A stretch of DNA of 64,000 nt from CALBPI01 sp039033995 (GCA_039033995.1 JBCCBP010000009.1:36231-100230); one strand, 5' to 3'; positions 34,834 to 45,191 are shown, numbered from the stretch's first letter. A program made the numbers and translations. Notes: generated by a model from the sequence alone, not told the origin.

Positions 34834-36324
34834 ATGCAATTCAAGACAACCACTGCTGACGCCGGCAAGCGCAGCACTGCATGCGCCATCGTCGGTGTGT
34901 ATGACAAAAAGCAGCTTTCGGAAGCCGCACGAGAGATTGATGCTGCCAGTGGCGGGCTCATCTCAGGCCTGCTGGATCAGGGCGATCTGTCAACGCACTT
35001 AGGCGCAAGCCATTTGATCGGCCGCGTGGATGGCGCGAAGTGCCGACGAGTCGTGGTTGTGGGCCTCGGCGCGAAAGCCAACTTCGGTCGCCGCGAATTT
35101 TACAAGGCCGCGATCGCTGGCCTGACCGCGATCAAATCCTCTCAGGTGAGCGAGGCAACGTTTTATCTGACGGCAGAGGACACAGTGGATTGCGATGCCT
35201 ACTATCGCGGCAGACTGGCCGCGCAGGCGCTCGGCGAACATCGCTATCGCTACGCAGATATGAAGAGCCGCAACAAGCCCACCACACCAAAACTGAAGAC
35301 GCTGACACTGGCAGCCGCAGAGCGTGGCGACAGCGCAGAGCTGGAACAAGGCGCTAGCCACGGTGCCGGCATCGTCACGGGGATGAATCTAACGAAAGAT
35401 CTCGGCAATACGCCGGCGAACATCTGCCACCCCACCTATCTGGCCGATACTGCCAGAAAGCTCGCCAAGCGCTATGCCAAGCTCAGTGTGAACGTTTTGG
35501 ACGAGCCGGATATGGCGGCCCTCGGTATGAACTCGCTGTTGTCGGTAGGCTTTGGCTCGGAGCAGCCTTCCAAACTGATCCACCTCGATTACCGCGGCGG
35601 TGCCAGCGATGAGCCCCCCGTCATTCTGGTCGGCAAAGGCATCACATTCGATACCGGAGGCATCTCGCTGAAGCCAGGGCCGGCGATGGACGAAATGAAA
35701 TACGACATGGGCGGCGCCGCATCGGTCCTCGGCTGCATGGCGGCCGTCGCTGCTATGAAATTACCCATCAACCTGATGGTGATCGTGCCGAGTGCGGAAA
35801 ATATGCCGAGCGGCCGTGCGACGCGGCCTGGCGATATCGTCAAGAGCATGTCCGGCATCACCATCGAGATTCTGAACACCGATGCGGAAGGCCGTCTTAT
35901 CCTGTGTGATGCACTGACATACGCGCAGCAATTCAAACCAGCCGCATTGATCGACGTCGCCACACTGACCGGCGCCTGCGTCATCGCGCTCGGCCATCAC
36001 CGCGCTGGTGTCATGAGCAATAACGATGTGCTGGCAACCGAGATTATCGATGCCGGCGAGCGCGCGGTAGACCGCGCCTGGCACCTACCGCTCGATCAGG
36101 AATACACCGATCAGCTCAAGAGCAATTTCGCCGATTTTGCCAATATTGGCGGGCGCGAGGGCGGCGCGATTACGGCAGGAGCGTTCCTGTCGCAGTTCAC
36201 GAAAAAAGCCAACTGGGCACACATCGATATAGCCGGCGTCGCGTGGCGCGGCGGCGCGAAAAAAGGCTCCAGTGGCCGACCGGTGCCGCTGCTGGTCGAC
36301 TATCTGCTGACGAAGCACTGCTGA
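34834..36324 (+). CDS. pepA: leucyl aminopeptidase (M17 family)
   Basis: Cytosolic two-metal aminopeptidase, which in E. coli is also a DNA-binding protein in Xer recombination and carAB control. The 496-residue product has the M17 core: LVGKGITFDTGGISLKP, DEMKYDMGGAASVLG and the signature NTDAEGRLILCDALTYA. Start ATG 34834 has GGAG eight bases upstream; a longer frame to 34594 is not conserved. It leads a pepA-holC-unknown-valS run. Confidence 0.96.
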   Translation: MQFKTTTADAGKRSTACAIVGVYDKKQLSEAAREIDAASGGLISGLLDQGDLSTHLGASHLIGRVDGAKCRRVVVVGLGAKANFGRREFYKAAIAGLTAIKSSQVSEATFYLTAEDTVDCDAYYRGRLAAQALGEHRYRYADMKSRNKPTTPKLKTLTLAAAERGDSAELEQGASHGAGIVTGMNLTKDLGNTPANICHPTYLADTARKLAKRYAKLSVNVLDEPDMAALGMNSLLSVGFGSEQPSKLIHLDYRGGASDEPPVILVGKGITFDTGGISLKPGPAMDEMKYDMGGAASVLGCMAAVAAMKLPINLMVIVPSAENMPSGRATRPGDIVKSMSGITIEILNTDAEGRLILCDALTYAQQFKPAALIDVATLTGACVIALGHHRAGVMSNNDVLATEIIDAGERAVDRAWHLPLDQEYTDQLKSNFADFANIGGREGGAITAGAFLSQFTKKANWAHIDIAGVAWRGGAKKGSSGRPVPLLVDYLLTKHC

Positions 36325-36326
36325 AA

Positions 36327-36746
36327 TTGTCGCGCGTCGATTTTTATATCCTGTCGGATAGCGCGGCCACGGCGCGTGAACAATTCGCCTGCCGTCTGGT
36401 CGCGAAAGCAGCCGGGCTATCGAACCGTGTGCATGTTTTACTCGACAACGAATCGACACTTGACGCGCTGGACACGCTGCTCTGGACTTTTAGCGATGAC
36501 AGCTTTGTTGCTCACGATCGCTGGCCGGACGACGACATCGCCGCTTCAGTCACCCTGGGACTCAGCCAGGATGGTATCCCTGAAGGCGCCGACGTCTGCG
36601 TCAATTTAAGTGATACGCTGGTCTCCGACGATTGCGCCAGAGTCGCGGAAATCGTCGCTGCCGACGAAGTGGCTCGGGCCGCCGGTCGACAGCGTTTTGC
36701 CGAATACCGTGACCGATCTGCAGAAATGAACACCTTTAAGCTCTGA
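36327..36746 (+). CDS. holC: DNA polymerase III chi subunit
   Basis: Clamp-loader accessory subunit that contacts single-stranded-DNA-binding protein. The 139-residue protein begins at TTG 36327, two bases after the pepA stop, with the family opening VDFYILSD; other conserved parts are ACRLVAKAAG, LDTLLWTFSDDSFVAHD and DVCVNLSD. Its place between pepA and valS is the standard one. Confidence 0.92.
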   Translation: MSRVDFYILSDSAATAREQFACRLVAKAAGLSNRVHVLLDNESTLDALDTLLWTFSDDSFVAHDRWPDDDIAASVTLGLSQDGIPEGADVCVNLSDTLVSDDCARVAEIVAADEVARAAGRQRFAEYRDRSAEMNTFKL

Positions 36747-36751
36747 CACGC

Positions 36752-37018
36752 ATGCAAGACGACGATATTCCTATCATCACGAACGTGGTACGCCGTGATC
36801 GACGAGCGGATCTGACGCTGACGGCGGAGCAGCGGCAGTCGATTACGAACGAAGTCACGGCAATGACCAATACGATGCTGGATGAGCTGCTCAACGATAC
36901 GGCAGAGCAGGTTCGCGCGGTGCTGTACGAACAACTACAGCTGCGACTTGCGGACTCACTACCCGCGATTATCGAATCCGTCATCCAAAACCATCTCGAT
37001 CAGCGCAAGGGCCAGTAG
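36752..37018 (+). CDS. small conserved-position protein between holC and valS
   Basis: An 88-residue acidic, helical protein: a short N-terminal DDDIPIITNVVRRD, then helices rich in Gln, Leu and Glu (MLDELLNDTAEQVRAVLYEQ). There are no cysteines, signal peptide or membrane segment. It starts five bases after holC and is co-directional with valS. The IPIITNVV opening recalls the small DUF2486-type proteins found beside holC in Burkholderiales, but this is from memory and uncertain. Function unknown. Confidence 0.75.
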   Translation: MQDDDIPIITNVVRRDRRADLTLTAEQRQSITNEVTAMTNTMLDELLNDTAEQVRAVLYEQLQLRLADSLPAIIESVIQNHLDQRKGQ

Positions 37019-37090
37019 CTTCGGTGCTGGCGCCCTCGCGCGCGACTCATTAGACTCTCGGCGAGAGCTTTGACCCTGCACGGACCATCC

Positions 37091-39853
37091 ATGGACAAGA
37101 CCTACCAACCCCACAGTATCGAACGCCGACATTATGAGCGCTGGGAAGCTGAGGGCCGTTTCAAGCCTGCTGGCGGTGACACATCATTCTGCATCGTCAT
37201 CCCACCACCGAATGTCACGGGTACGCTGCACATGGGGCACGCGTTTCAGGACACGATCATGGACACGCTCACGCGCTATCACCGTGCCCGCGGCGAAAAT
37301 ACGCTGTGGCAACACGGTACCGATCACGCGGGCATTGCCACACAAATGGTCGTCGAGCGGCAACTGAATGCGGCGGGTACGTCCAAGCGTGATCTCGGGC
37401 GTGATGCTTTCGTCGAGAAGGTGTGGGAATGGAAAGCGCAGTCGGGCGGGCGAATCAACGACCAACTCCGACGTATGGGCGCGTCGGTCGACTGGAGTCG
37501 CGAACGGTTCACGATGGACGAGGGCCTGTCGGATGCCGTGCGCGATGTCTTCGTGCAACTGTACGAAGAAGGGCTGATCTATCGCGGCAAGCGACTGGTG
37601 AACTGGGATCCGGTATTGCATACCGCACTGTCGGATCTTGAAGTGTTGTCAGAAGACGAATCCGGACACCTCTGGCATTTTCGCTACCCTGTCGCCGACT
37701 CTGACGATGTCCTCGTCGTGGCGACGACACGTCCCGAAACGATGCTCGGCGATACCGCCGTGGCGGTGCACCCGGACGACGAGCGCTATCAGCATCTGGT
37801 TGGCAAAGAGGTTCATCTGCCTCTTACCGATCGATTGATTCCGATCATTGCTGACAACTATGTCGATCCTGAGTTTGGCACCGGCTGCGTCAAAATCACT
37901 CCGGCACACGACTTCAACGATTACGACATTGGCCAGCGACACGATCTGCAGATGATCAATGTGCTGACCGACGATGCGTCCATTAACGACGATATGCCGG
38001 CTGCCTACCGGGGCATGGATCGCTTCGAGGCACGCAAACAAGTCGTCGCTGATCTGGATGCACTCGGCTTGCTGGATAAGATCGAACCGCACCAGCTCAA
38101 GGTGCCGCGCGGCGACCGCAGCGGTGCGGTGGTGGAGCCTTACCTGACCGATCAGTGGTACGTCAAAATCCAACCGCTGGCCGATCCCGCGATCAAGGCG
38201 GTTGAACGCGGCGACATTCGATTTGTACCAGAGAACTGGTCGAAGACGTACTTCGATTGGATGCACAACATCCAGGACTGGTGTATCAGCCGTCAACTGT
38301 GGTGGGGACATCGCATTCCCGCGTGGTATGACGAGTCGGGGAACGTCTACGTCGGCAAGGACGAGCCGTCGATTCGCGAGCAGCATGGGCTCGCAGAGGA
38401 CATCGCGCTAAGGCAGGACAATGATGTTCTCGACACCTGGTTTTCATCAGCGTTGTGGCCGTTCAGCACGCTCGGATGGCCGGAGAAGACACCGGAGCTT
38501 GAACAGTTTTATCCGACCAACGTGCTCGTCACCGGGTTCGATATCATATTTTTCTGGGTCGCCAGAATGATCATGTTCGGGCTGAAGTTCGCTGGCGACG
38601 TCCCGTTTCGCGAAGTCTATATTCACGGCCTCATTCGTGATCAGGATGGGCAAAAGATGTCCAAGACGAAAGGCAACGTGCTCGACCCGATCGACCTGAT
38701 TGATGGCATCGACCTCGAGTCGCTGGTGGCCAAACGTACGACGGGGTTAATGCAACCGCATTTGGCACCGCGTATCGAAAAGGCCACACGCCGCCAGTTC
38801 CCGGATGGGATTCCGGAATACGGTACCGACGCGCTACGATTCACGTTTGCGTCACTCGCAACCACAGGGCGTGATGTTCGTTTCGATCTCGGTCGCATCG
38901 AAGGCTACCGTAATTTCTGCAATAAGCTCTGGAACGCGTCACGATTCGTTATGGCGAGTTGCGAGGCAATCGATTACTCAGCGCCAGCCGCAGACTCGGA
39001 CATCAGCGATCGCTGGATTCGCGCCCGCCTGCGTAGCATGGTCGCCGAAGTCGACCGCCAATTCTCGCGCTATCGGTTGGATCTGGCCGCACAGGCGATC
39101 TATGAATTCACGTGGAACGAGTATTGCGATTGGTATCTCGAGCTCAGCAAAGCAACGCTTTACGCTGATGACGCGAGTGCTGCCAGTCAGCAGGCAACGA
39201 TGCGTACGCTGATCGATACGCTCGAGACGCTGCTGCGCGTGCTGCATCCGATCATGCCGTTCATCACCGAAGAAATCTGGCAACGTATCGCGCCGCTCGC
39301 CGGCGTCGAGGGCAGCTCGATTTGCGACCGCAGCTGGCCGGTGCTGAGCGATGCTGAGCAGGACGATGACGCCGAACGCGACATGCAATGGCTGCAGACT
39401 TTCATTCTGGGTATCCGCCAGATTCGCGGGGAAATGGACATCGCACCAGGTAAGCCATTGAGCGTGATGCTGGAGAATACGAGCGACACCGATCGCGATG
39501 CCGTCACCACACATCAGCGTGTATTGTCACGCGTTGCCAACCTCGATACGGTGACAATCGCTGACAGCGGAGATGCGATCCCGCCCTCCGCCACGGCGCT
39601 GGTCGTCGACCTGCGACTGCACGTGCCGATGGCCGGTCTGATCGATGTCGACAAGGAGCGAGACCGACTCTCGCGCCAGATCAAGAAATCAACAGCGGAT
39701 CTCGCTCGGACCGAGGCCAAGCTCAGCAACCCGAGTTTTGTGGACCGTGCCCCTGCGGCGGTGGTCGAAACCGAAAAGCAGCGGCTGTTGGAGCATCAGC
39801 AACAACTTGGCCAGCTCAAGGCTCAGCTCGAGAACCTCGAGAAAATCGGATAG
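37091..39853 (+). CDS. valS: valyl-tRNA synthetase
   Basis: Class I synthetase charging tRNA-Val and editing Thr. The 920-residue protein shows the HIGH motif PPPNVTGTLHMGHAFQD, an inserted editing domain (TTRPETMLGDTAVAVHP), the KMSKS motif GQKMSKTKGNVLDP, the anticodon-binding domain and a C-terminal coiled coil (ERDRLSRQIKKSTADLART). Start ATG 37091 (MDKTYQPHSIERRHYERWE) matches the family; a frame to 37070 adds seven residues. Confidence 0.96.
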   Translation: MDKTYQPHSIERRHYERWEAEGRFKPAGGDTSFCIVIPPPNVTGTLHMGHAFQDTIMDTLTRYHRARGENTLWQHGTDHAGIATQMVVERQLNAAGTSKRDLGRDAFVEKVWEWKAQSGGRINDQLRRMGASVDWSRERFTMDEGLSDAVRDVFVQLYEEGLIYRGKRLVNWDPVLHTALSDLEVLSEDESGHLWHFRYPVADSDDVLVVATTRPETMLGDTAVAVHPDDERYQHLVGKEVHLPLTDRLIPIIADNYVDPEFGTGCVKITPAHDFNDYDIGQRHDLQMINVLTDDASINDDMPAAYRGMDRFEARKQVVADLDALGLLDKIEPHQLKVPRGDRSGAVVEPYLTDQWYVKIQPLADPAIKAVERGDIRFVPENWSKTYFDWMHNIQDWCISRQLWWGHRIPAWYDESGNVYVGKDEPSIREQHGLAEDIALRQDNDVLDTWFSSALWPFSTLGWPEKTPELEQFYPTNVLVTGFDIIFFWVARMIMFGLKFAGDVPFREVYIHGLIRDQDGQKMSKTKGNVLDPIDLIDGIDLESLVAKRTTGLMQPHLAPRIEKATRRQFPDGIPEYGTDALRFTFASLATTGRDVRFDLGRIEGYRNFCNKLWNASRFVMASCEAIDYSAPAADSDISDRWIRARLRSMVAEVDRQFSRYRLDLAAQAIYEFTWNEYCDWYLELSKATLYADDASAASQQATMRTLIDTLETLLRVLHPIMPFITEEIWQRIAPLAGVEGSSICDRSWPVLSDAEQDDDAERDMQWLQTFILGIRQIRGEMDIAPGKPLSVMLENTSDTDRDAVTTHQRVLSRVANLDTVTIADSGDAIPPSATALVVDLRLHVPMAGLIDVDKERDRLSRQIKKSTADLARTEAKLSNPSFVDRAPAAVVETEKQRLLEHQQQLGQLKAQLENLEKIG

Positions 39854-39886
39854 CCGGGCAGCGCGTACAGTGCGCTGGATCACACT

Positions 39887-39920
39887 CTGACGCCTGCGAG
39901 CGTGCGCCTCAGGGATTTTT
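39887..39920 (+). terminator. possible terminator after valS
   Basis: CTGACGC (39887-39893) can pair with GCG (39904-39906) and TCAG (39909-39912) as an imperfect hairpin, followed by GGATTTTTT. A second hairpin, CAGCGC/GCGCTG, lies at 39859-39877 directly after the valS stop. The stem is weak, so this call is tentative. Confidence 0.35.
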
Positions 39921-39962
39921 TCGCCATGATGGTGGTCGAACCCATGGATCGAGATACCCACT

Positions 39963-40925
39963 GTGACGACCAGCATGCCTCTCACCGCTATCGCCAACCC
40001 CGATGATGCCCGCGCCGCACTGAAAGCTTCCATCGAGGCGCTAGACACCATCATTCTCGGCAAAACGACGCAAATCAAGCTCGCTGTAAGCTGCTTGCTA
40101 GCCAATGGTCACTTGCTGATTGAGGACGTCCCGGGAGTTGGCAAAACCACGATGGCGCGCGCGCTCGCGCGCGTGCTTGGCCTCGACTTTGCCCGTGTCC
40201 AGTTCACGAGCGACTTGTTGCCTGCCGATATCACCGGCATCTCCGTTTATCAGAAGGACAGCGGTGAGTTTCGGTTTCTGGAAGGTCCAGTATTTACGCA
40301 GATGTTGTTGGCCGACGAAATCAATCGCGCGACGCCGAAAGCGCAGAGCGCATTGCTGGAGGCGATGCAGGAACAGCAGGTGACCGTCGATGGTCAGGCC
40401 TACTCTCTGCCCGACCCGTTTTTTGTCGTCGCCACGCAAAACCCCGCTGACCAGATTGGTACGTTTGCACTGCCCGAGTCACAGCTCGATCGCTTCTTGC
40501 TGCGCGTCCAACTGGGCTATCCGACTCCGGAATTCGAACGCGTACTGCTTTCCGGGCAGCACCAATCCCAGTCGCTTGACAGCGTACCGGCGGCACTGAC
40601 ACCCGCGGGCATCGACACCCTGAAGTCGCTCGCTCAGCAGGTCAAGTTGTCTGAGCCGCTGCTCGACTACGTGCAGGCGCTTCTGAATTACACGCGCGAC
40701 AGCGGTTTGTTTGTCCATGGACTTTCGCCGCGCGCCGGTATCGCGCTGACGGCGGCTGCCAGAGCGTTCACATTGATCGAAGAACGCAATGCAGTCTATC
40801 CGGAAGATATTCAGCAAGTGTTCGCCGCACTGGCCGGTCATCGACTGAACGCCGCCGGAGACAACCGTCACGTGTCGACCAGCGAACTTGTCGCGTCCGT
40901 GCTCGACGCGGTACCCATTCCCTGA
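39963..40925 (+). CDS. MoxR-family AAA+ ATPase
   Basis: A 320-residue AAA+ ATPase of the MoxR group, which remodels or activates partner proteins. Walker A DVPGVGKTTMARALAR, Walker B LLADEINRATPKAQSALLEAM, and sensor region VATQNPADQIGTFALPESQLDRF are complete. Start GTG 39963 is used; ATG 39975 is an alternative. It heads the moxR-DUF58-transglutaminase operon widely seen in gammaproteobacteria. Confidence 0.93.
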   Translation: MTTSMPLTAIANPDDARAALKASIEALDTIILGKTTQIKLAVSCLLANGHLLIEDVPGVGKTTMARALARVLGLDFARVQFTSDLLPADITGISVYQKDSGEFRFLEGPVFTQMLLADEINRATPKAQSALLEAMQEQQVTVDGQAYSLPDPFFVVATQNPADQIGTFALPESQLDRFLLRVQLGYPTPEFERVLLSGQHQSQSLDSVPAALTPAGIDTLKSLAQQVKLSEPLLDYVQALLNYTRDSGLFVHGLSPRAGIALTAAARAFTLIEERNAVYPEDIQQVFAALAGHRLNAAGDNRHVSTSELVASVLDAVPIP

Positions 40926-40946
40926 TTCCGGTATTGAGCGATCGGC

Positions 40947-41960
40947 ATGGCCGCTGAACTCACCGCCCGGCAACCCGGTAATCCCTGGCGACGACTGCGC
41001 GCGGGCCTAAGTCGTCGCGTGTCATCGTGGGTGCGGCGTCGCCAGGGCAGCGAATCGCTGCCCCTCTCTCTGAGAGCCAAACGGCTGTATATCCTGCCAA
41101 CGTCGATCGGCGTCACGTTTGCGATCGTAGCCTTCGCGATGCTGCTCGGCTCGATGAACTACAACAACTCGATGGGCTTCGCACTGACCTTTCTACTAGC
41201 CGCGACCGGCTTAATCGCGATGCACCGTTGCCACCAGAACCTGTCCGGATTAAGGGTAGAGCAAATCACAACGCAACGCGCGTTCGCCGGACAATCACTG
41301 CCGGTGAGCCTCGTGGTTAAACACAACGGCGCCGGCGAACGCCTCGACATTCGCGCGGTACTCGGCCAACGACGCAGTCAGCCGATCGATGTCGACAACG
41401 CTCGACCGCAGACGTTATCGCTTTCGATTCCAACCGACCAACGCGGTCCGCTTTCACTACCGCGGGTTGGATTGAACACCACCTTTCCATTGGGATTACT
41501 CTATTGCTGGGCGTGGATCTATGTCGATCAAGAGGCCCTGATCTGGCCGGCCCCCGCCAGCGATGCACCACAGCGACCGCTCAGCCACAGTGACGAAGAC
41601 GGCGAGCGTGGTGGCAGTGGCGAAGAAGATTTTGCGGGCCTGCGCGATTACCAGCGCGGTGACTCCTCGAAGCGCGTTGCCTGGAAAACCTTCGCGCGTA
41701 GCGGCCAGCTCAAGTCTCGTCAATTTGAAGGCGGCAGCGTATCGACCAGCTGGATCGACCTCGACTCGGTGCCCAGCGGGGACATCGAGTATCGCCTGAG
41801 TGTCTTGTGCCGCTGGATTCTGGATGCCGATGCCGCTGGCGACCATTATGGCCTGCGCCTGCCAGGGCTTGAGATCGACCCGGGCGTCGGACGGGCACAC
41901 CGGGATCAGTGCCTAGATGCTTTGGCCCGTATCCCGCACAGCAATCCGGTGACGGCGTGA
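40947..41960 (+). CDS. DUF58 domain protein
   Basis: A 337-residue protein with two N-terminal membrane helices (about 52-70 and 76-92) and a cytosolic DUF58 domain with the signature LRDYQRGDSSKRVAWKTFAR. DUF58 proteins are usually partners of MoxR ATPases and contain a von Willebrand A-like fold. Its stop overlaps the next start as GTGA. Function is inferred from the operon only. Confidence 0.92.
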   Translation: MAAELTARQPGNPWRRLRAGLSRRVSSWVRRRQGSESLPLSLRAKRLYILPTSIGVTFAIVAFAMLLGSMNYNNSMGFALTFLLAATGLIAMHRCHQNLSGLRVEQITTQRAFAGQSLPVSLVVKHNGAGERLDIRAVLGQRRSQPIDVDNARPQTLSLSIPTDQRGPLSLPRVGLNTTFPLGLLYCWAWIYVDQEALIWPAPASDAPQRPLSHSDEDGERGGSGEEDFAGLRDYQRGDSSKRVAWKTFARSGQLKSRQFEGGSVSTSWIDLDSVPSGDIEYRLSVLCRWILDADAAGDHYGLRLPGLEIDPGVGRAHRDQCLDALARIPHSNPVTA

Positions 41961-43906
41961 GTATCAACACGCCACATCTCCGCCACAGCCTGCCATGGAC
42001 CATTGGCGCACTGATCGTGTGCTTCGCCCCTCAGGTGCTGAGCAAGCCCCTATGGATCTCAGCCCTAATTATTGCCTGCGCTGCGATCCGTGGACTGGCG
42101 CTGGCAAACCAGCGCGATTTGCTACCGATCTGGCTCCGGACACCGCTCGGCATCGTGTGTTTTCTCGCGGTGTTGTACAGCTATGGCGGTATCAACGGTG
42201 TTGATCCGGGCAGCGCCCTGCTCGCGGTAATGGCGGCGATGAAGTTGCTCGAAACACGCAATCGCCGTGATCAGTTCGTGCTGCTATTCATCTGCCTGTT
42301 TATGATGCTGTCGACGTTCTTGCAAGAGCAGTCGATCTGGTCGGTGTTGTATCTTGTGGTCGCATTCCTTGTGACGCTGACCGCCTGGAATGTCGTTGCG
42401 CGTGAAGGTACCGCGCGACCCGCAAGTTGGTATCTGCGCCAGGCTGGATTAGGGTTCGCACTGGCAACACCCCTACTGGCTGCCATGTGGATTCTCTTCC
42501 CGCGCGTGCCCGGTCCGTTCTGGGCAATACCGACGCAATCGGGTAATGCCAATACCGGTTTATCGAGCACGATGAGTCCCGGTGATATATCCGCGCTCAG
42601 CGAATCGAATGCGGTCGCGTTTCGTGTCAGCTTCAGCGATGCTGCGCCCAGACAAGGCGACCTGTACTGGCGTGCGATCGTCATGCAACGATTCGACGGC
42701 CGGAGCTGGTCGGCCGACGAACCCACCTTCTCGTCGAGCGCCCGATTACAGATCGAGCAGAATGGTACGCCAACGCGCTATCGCATCACGATGGAGCCCA
42801 CACAACAGCGCTGGTTGTTCGCGCTGGACATGCCGACCCAGTGGCGAAAAGATGGCGTCTACATGAGCGGGTACCATACGCTCGAACGGCGTCGCCCGGT
42901 GGACGAGCGACTGAGTTACAACGTGACGTCTCACACCGAAGCAGCCACGGCCCTCCAACTCTCAAGCTCAGCGCAGGATTGGTATACCCGCTTACCGAGT
43001 AGCGGCAATGACGATGCACGCGCACTCGCCGCTCAAATGCGTGAAGCGAGCGGTAGCAGCAGCGACTATGTCAATCGAGTGTTGCGCTACTTCCGCGATG
43101 AACCGTTTTACTACACGCTGACACCCCCCGCACTCGGGCGTAATTCGGTGGATGAGTTTTTGTTCCGTTCGCGACGCGGATTTTGCGAGCACTACGCCTC
43201 GTCGTTTACCTTCATGATGCGAGCGGCTGGTATTCCGGCGCGCATTGTCGCCGGTTACCAGGGTGGCGAGCGCAATCCACTGAGCGATCATTGGACTGTC
43301 CGTCAATCGGACGCGCACGCCTGGTCAGAGGTATGGCTCGCTGGTCGCGGCTGGACGCGCGTCGATCCGACAGCAGCCGTCGCACCATCGCGCATCGAGC
43401 AAAATCTGGAAAGTGCGTTGCGAGAATTCGGTGAATTCGAGCCCGGTGCTTTCGAGCTTCCGTTCATGGAGCGACTGCAACTCACGTGGGACATGATCAA
43501 TGCAAAATGGAACGAATGGGTTTTAGGCTTCGGCCCCGAGACGCAGCGAAACTTTTTCGAATGGCTGGGTCTGTCCGATCCCGACTGGCGCGACCTCGTG
43601 ATTATTTTGGCGATCTTGCTCGTGTCCATCATGGCCGGCATTACACTGTGGCTTGCCTGGATGCACCGCGCGCCCAAACCTGATGCTGCGTTGGCACAGT
43701 TCCAGCGTCTGCAGCGTCGCCTGCGATTGCCTGCGCAAATCGGCGAAACGCCCAGCGACTACGCGCAACGAGCGATTGCCGCCAACCCGGCACAGCAGCG
43801 CGAAATCGAAGCGGTCATCTGGCACTATCTGCGTGCCCGTTATGCCGACGATGCACGAGCCGGTGGTCGACTGAAAACGTTGCTTAGCGGTATCAAACGG
43901 AACTGA
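41957..43906 (+). CDS. TgpA-like membrane transglutaminase (DUF3488/DUF4129)
   Basis: A 649-residue protein starting at GTG 41957. The N-terminal DUF3488 part has about five or six membrane helices; the periplasmic transglutaminase-like core carries the Cys in RRGFCEHYASSFTFMMR, the His in SDAHAWSEVW and Asp in RVDPTAAV. One more helix (LVIILAILLVSIMAGITLWL) precedes a cytosolic DUF4129 tail. The Pseudomonas homologue TgpA is an essential periplasmic transglutaminase. It ends directly against the convergent MFS gene. Confidence 0.92.
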   Translation: MSINTPHLRHSLPWTIGALIVCFAPQVLSKPLWISALIIACAAIRGLALANQRDLLPIWLRTPLGIVCFLAVLYSYGGINGVDPGSALLAVMAAMKLLETRNRRDQFVLLFICLFMMLSTFLQEQSIWSVLYLVVAFLVTLTAWNVVAREGTARPASWYLRQAGLGFALATPLLAAMWILFPRVPGPFWAIPTQSGNANTGLSSTMSPGDISALSESNAVAFRVSFSDAAPRQGDLYWRAIVMQRFDGRSWSADEPTFSSSARLQIEQNGTPTRYRITMEPTQQRWLFALDMPTQWRKDGVYMSGYHTLERRRPVDERLSYNVTSHTEAATALQLSSSAQDWYTRLPSSGNDDARALAAQMREASGSSSDYVNRVLRYFRDEPFYYTLTPPALGRNSVDEFLFRSRRGFCEHYASSFTFMMRAAGIPARIVAGYQGGERNPLSDHWTVRQSDAHAWSEVWLAGRGWTRVDPTAAVAPSRIEQNLESALREFGEFEPGAFELPFMERLQLTWDMINAKWNEWVLGFGPETQRNFFEWLGLSDPDWRDLVIILAILLVSIMAGITLWLAWMHRAPKPDAALAQFQRLQRRLRLPAQIGETPSDYAQRAIAANPAQQREIEAVIWHYLRARYADDARAGGRLKTLLSGIKRN

Positions 43907-45166
43907 CTAAGACTCGCGCTCGGGCACATGCACCCGCGACAGCAGCGCAAGACCGCCAATAAATAGCGGTATCAATACGATGATCGAGACTTTTGGATTG
44001 TCGGTTACGAGCGCCAACAGACCGATCAGCAACGGCCCGAGTATGGCGGCAAACTTGCCGAGCATCGAGTAGAATCCGAAAAACTCTGACGCCTTCTCCG
44101 GCGGGACAAGACGGGCATACAGCGATCGGCTCATGGCCTGCACACCGCCCTGCACGAGGCCTACGCCAATCGCCATCGCGTAGTACTGCCAAACGTCCTC
44201 GAGCACGATACCCCAGAGCCCGATAAGCAGGTAGACACTGACGCCGATGTAGATGGCCCGCTTCGGCCCGATACGGTCACCAAGCCAACCAAAACCCAGT
44301 GTCGCGGGTACGCCGATGATGTTCGTGATGAGCAGCGCCAGCATAAGGTCGTTCTGCTCGAAGCCGAGACGCAGGCCGAAATTCGTCGCCATGAGAAACA
44401 GTGTGTGCACGCCATCGATGTAGAGCCAGTACGCCAGCAGGAACATGCCAAGGTTCTTGTACTGACGAATCTCTCGAAATGTCCCGATGAGCGTACGATA
44501 GCCATCGACGATCGCGCGCCCTAATGACGGCCCCGCGTTCTTTTGCTCCTTGACGAACAGGACAAGCGGAATGGTGAACACGAGCCACCACACAGCCACC
44601 AAAGCAAACGCGAGCTGTGTGGCCACAGCGGCATTGGCAAGTCCGAACGTCTCCGGCGACTGCACCATCCAAAGGTTGAACAGGAACAACAAGACACTCG
44701 CGCCGTAGCCCATGCTGAAGCCCAGCGCCGACACTTGCTCGAACTCGTCAGGCTTGGCCACATTGACGATCAGTGAATCGTAAAACGTGTTGGCGCCGTA
44801 AAAGCCGACGAGCGCAATGAGATACAGGCCCAACGCTGTTTGCCATTGCCCCTGACCCACGAAATACAACCCACCCGTCGACGTCAACGCCACGCCGGTA
44901 AACATGATCTGGAACCGTTTGCGCGCACCGCCCGCATCAGCAATGGCGCCGAGAACTGGCGCCACAAATGCAATGATCAGGCTGGCTGCCGCGGTCGTCA
45001 GGCCCAGGCGCGCAGTCACCAGTGACCCCTCGGTGCCCTCCGCCCAGTAGTTGCTCAGGAACACGGGGTACAGCGTCGCGACAACCGATAGTGCGAACGC
45101 CGAGTTGGCGCAGTCGTAGAGTACCCAACCGAGTATGGGGCGCTTCTTCAACAATTTCAGGGCCAT
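43907..45166 (-). CDS. MFS transporter of the UMF1/Atg22-like family
   Basis: A 419-residue protein with about 12 predicted membrane helices. The opening LGWVLYDCANSAFALSV matches the YDWANSAFa signature of UMF1 permeases, and FYGANTFYDSLIVNVA and GFGWLGDRIGPKRA follow MFS patterns. The family is related to yeast vacuolar effluxer Atg22; substrates of bacterial members are not established. It lies 25 bases downstream of prfC. Confidence 0.9.
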   Translation of the reverse strand: MALKLLKKRPILGWVLYDCANSAFALSVVATLYPVFLSNYWAEGTEGSLVTARLGLTTAAASLIIAFVAPVLGAIADAGGARKRFQIMFTGVALTSTGGLYFVGQGQWQTALGLYLIALVGFYGANTFYDSLIVNVAKPDEFEQVSALGFSMGYGASVLLFLFNLWMVQSPETFGLANAAVATQLAFALVAVWWLVFTIPLVLFVKEQKNAGPSLGRAIVDGYRTLIGTFREIRQYKNLGMFLLAYWLYIDGVHTLFLMATNFGLRLGFEQNDLMLALLITNIIGVPATLGFGWLGDRIGPKRAIYIGVSVYLLIGLWGIVLEDVWQYYAMAIGVGLVQGGVQAMSRSLYARLVPPEKASEFFGFYSMLGKFAAILGPLLIGLLALVTDNPKVSIIVLIPLFIGGLALLSRVHVPERES

Positions 45167-45191
45167 GTCTGCGCTCCCGTGTTATCGGCGT

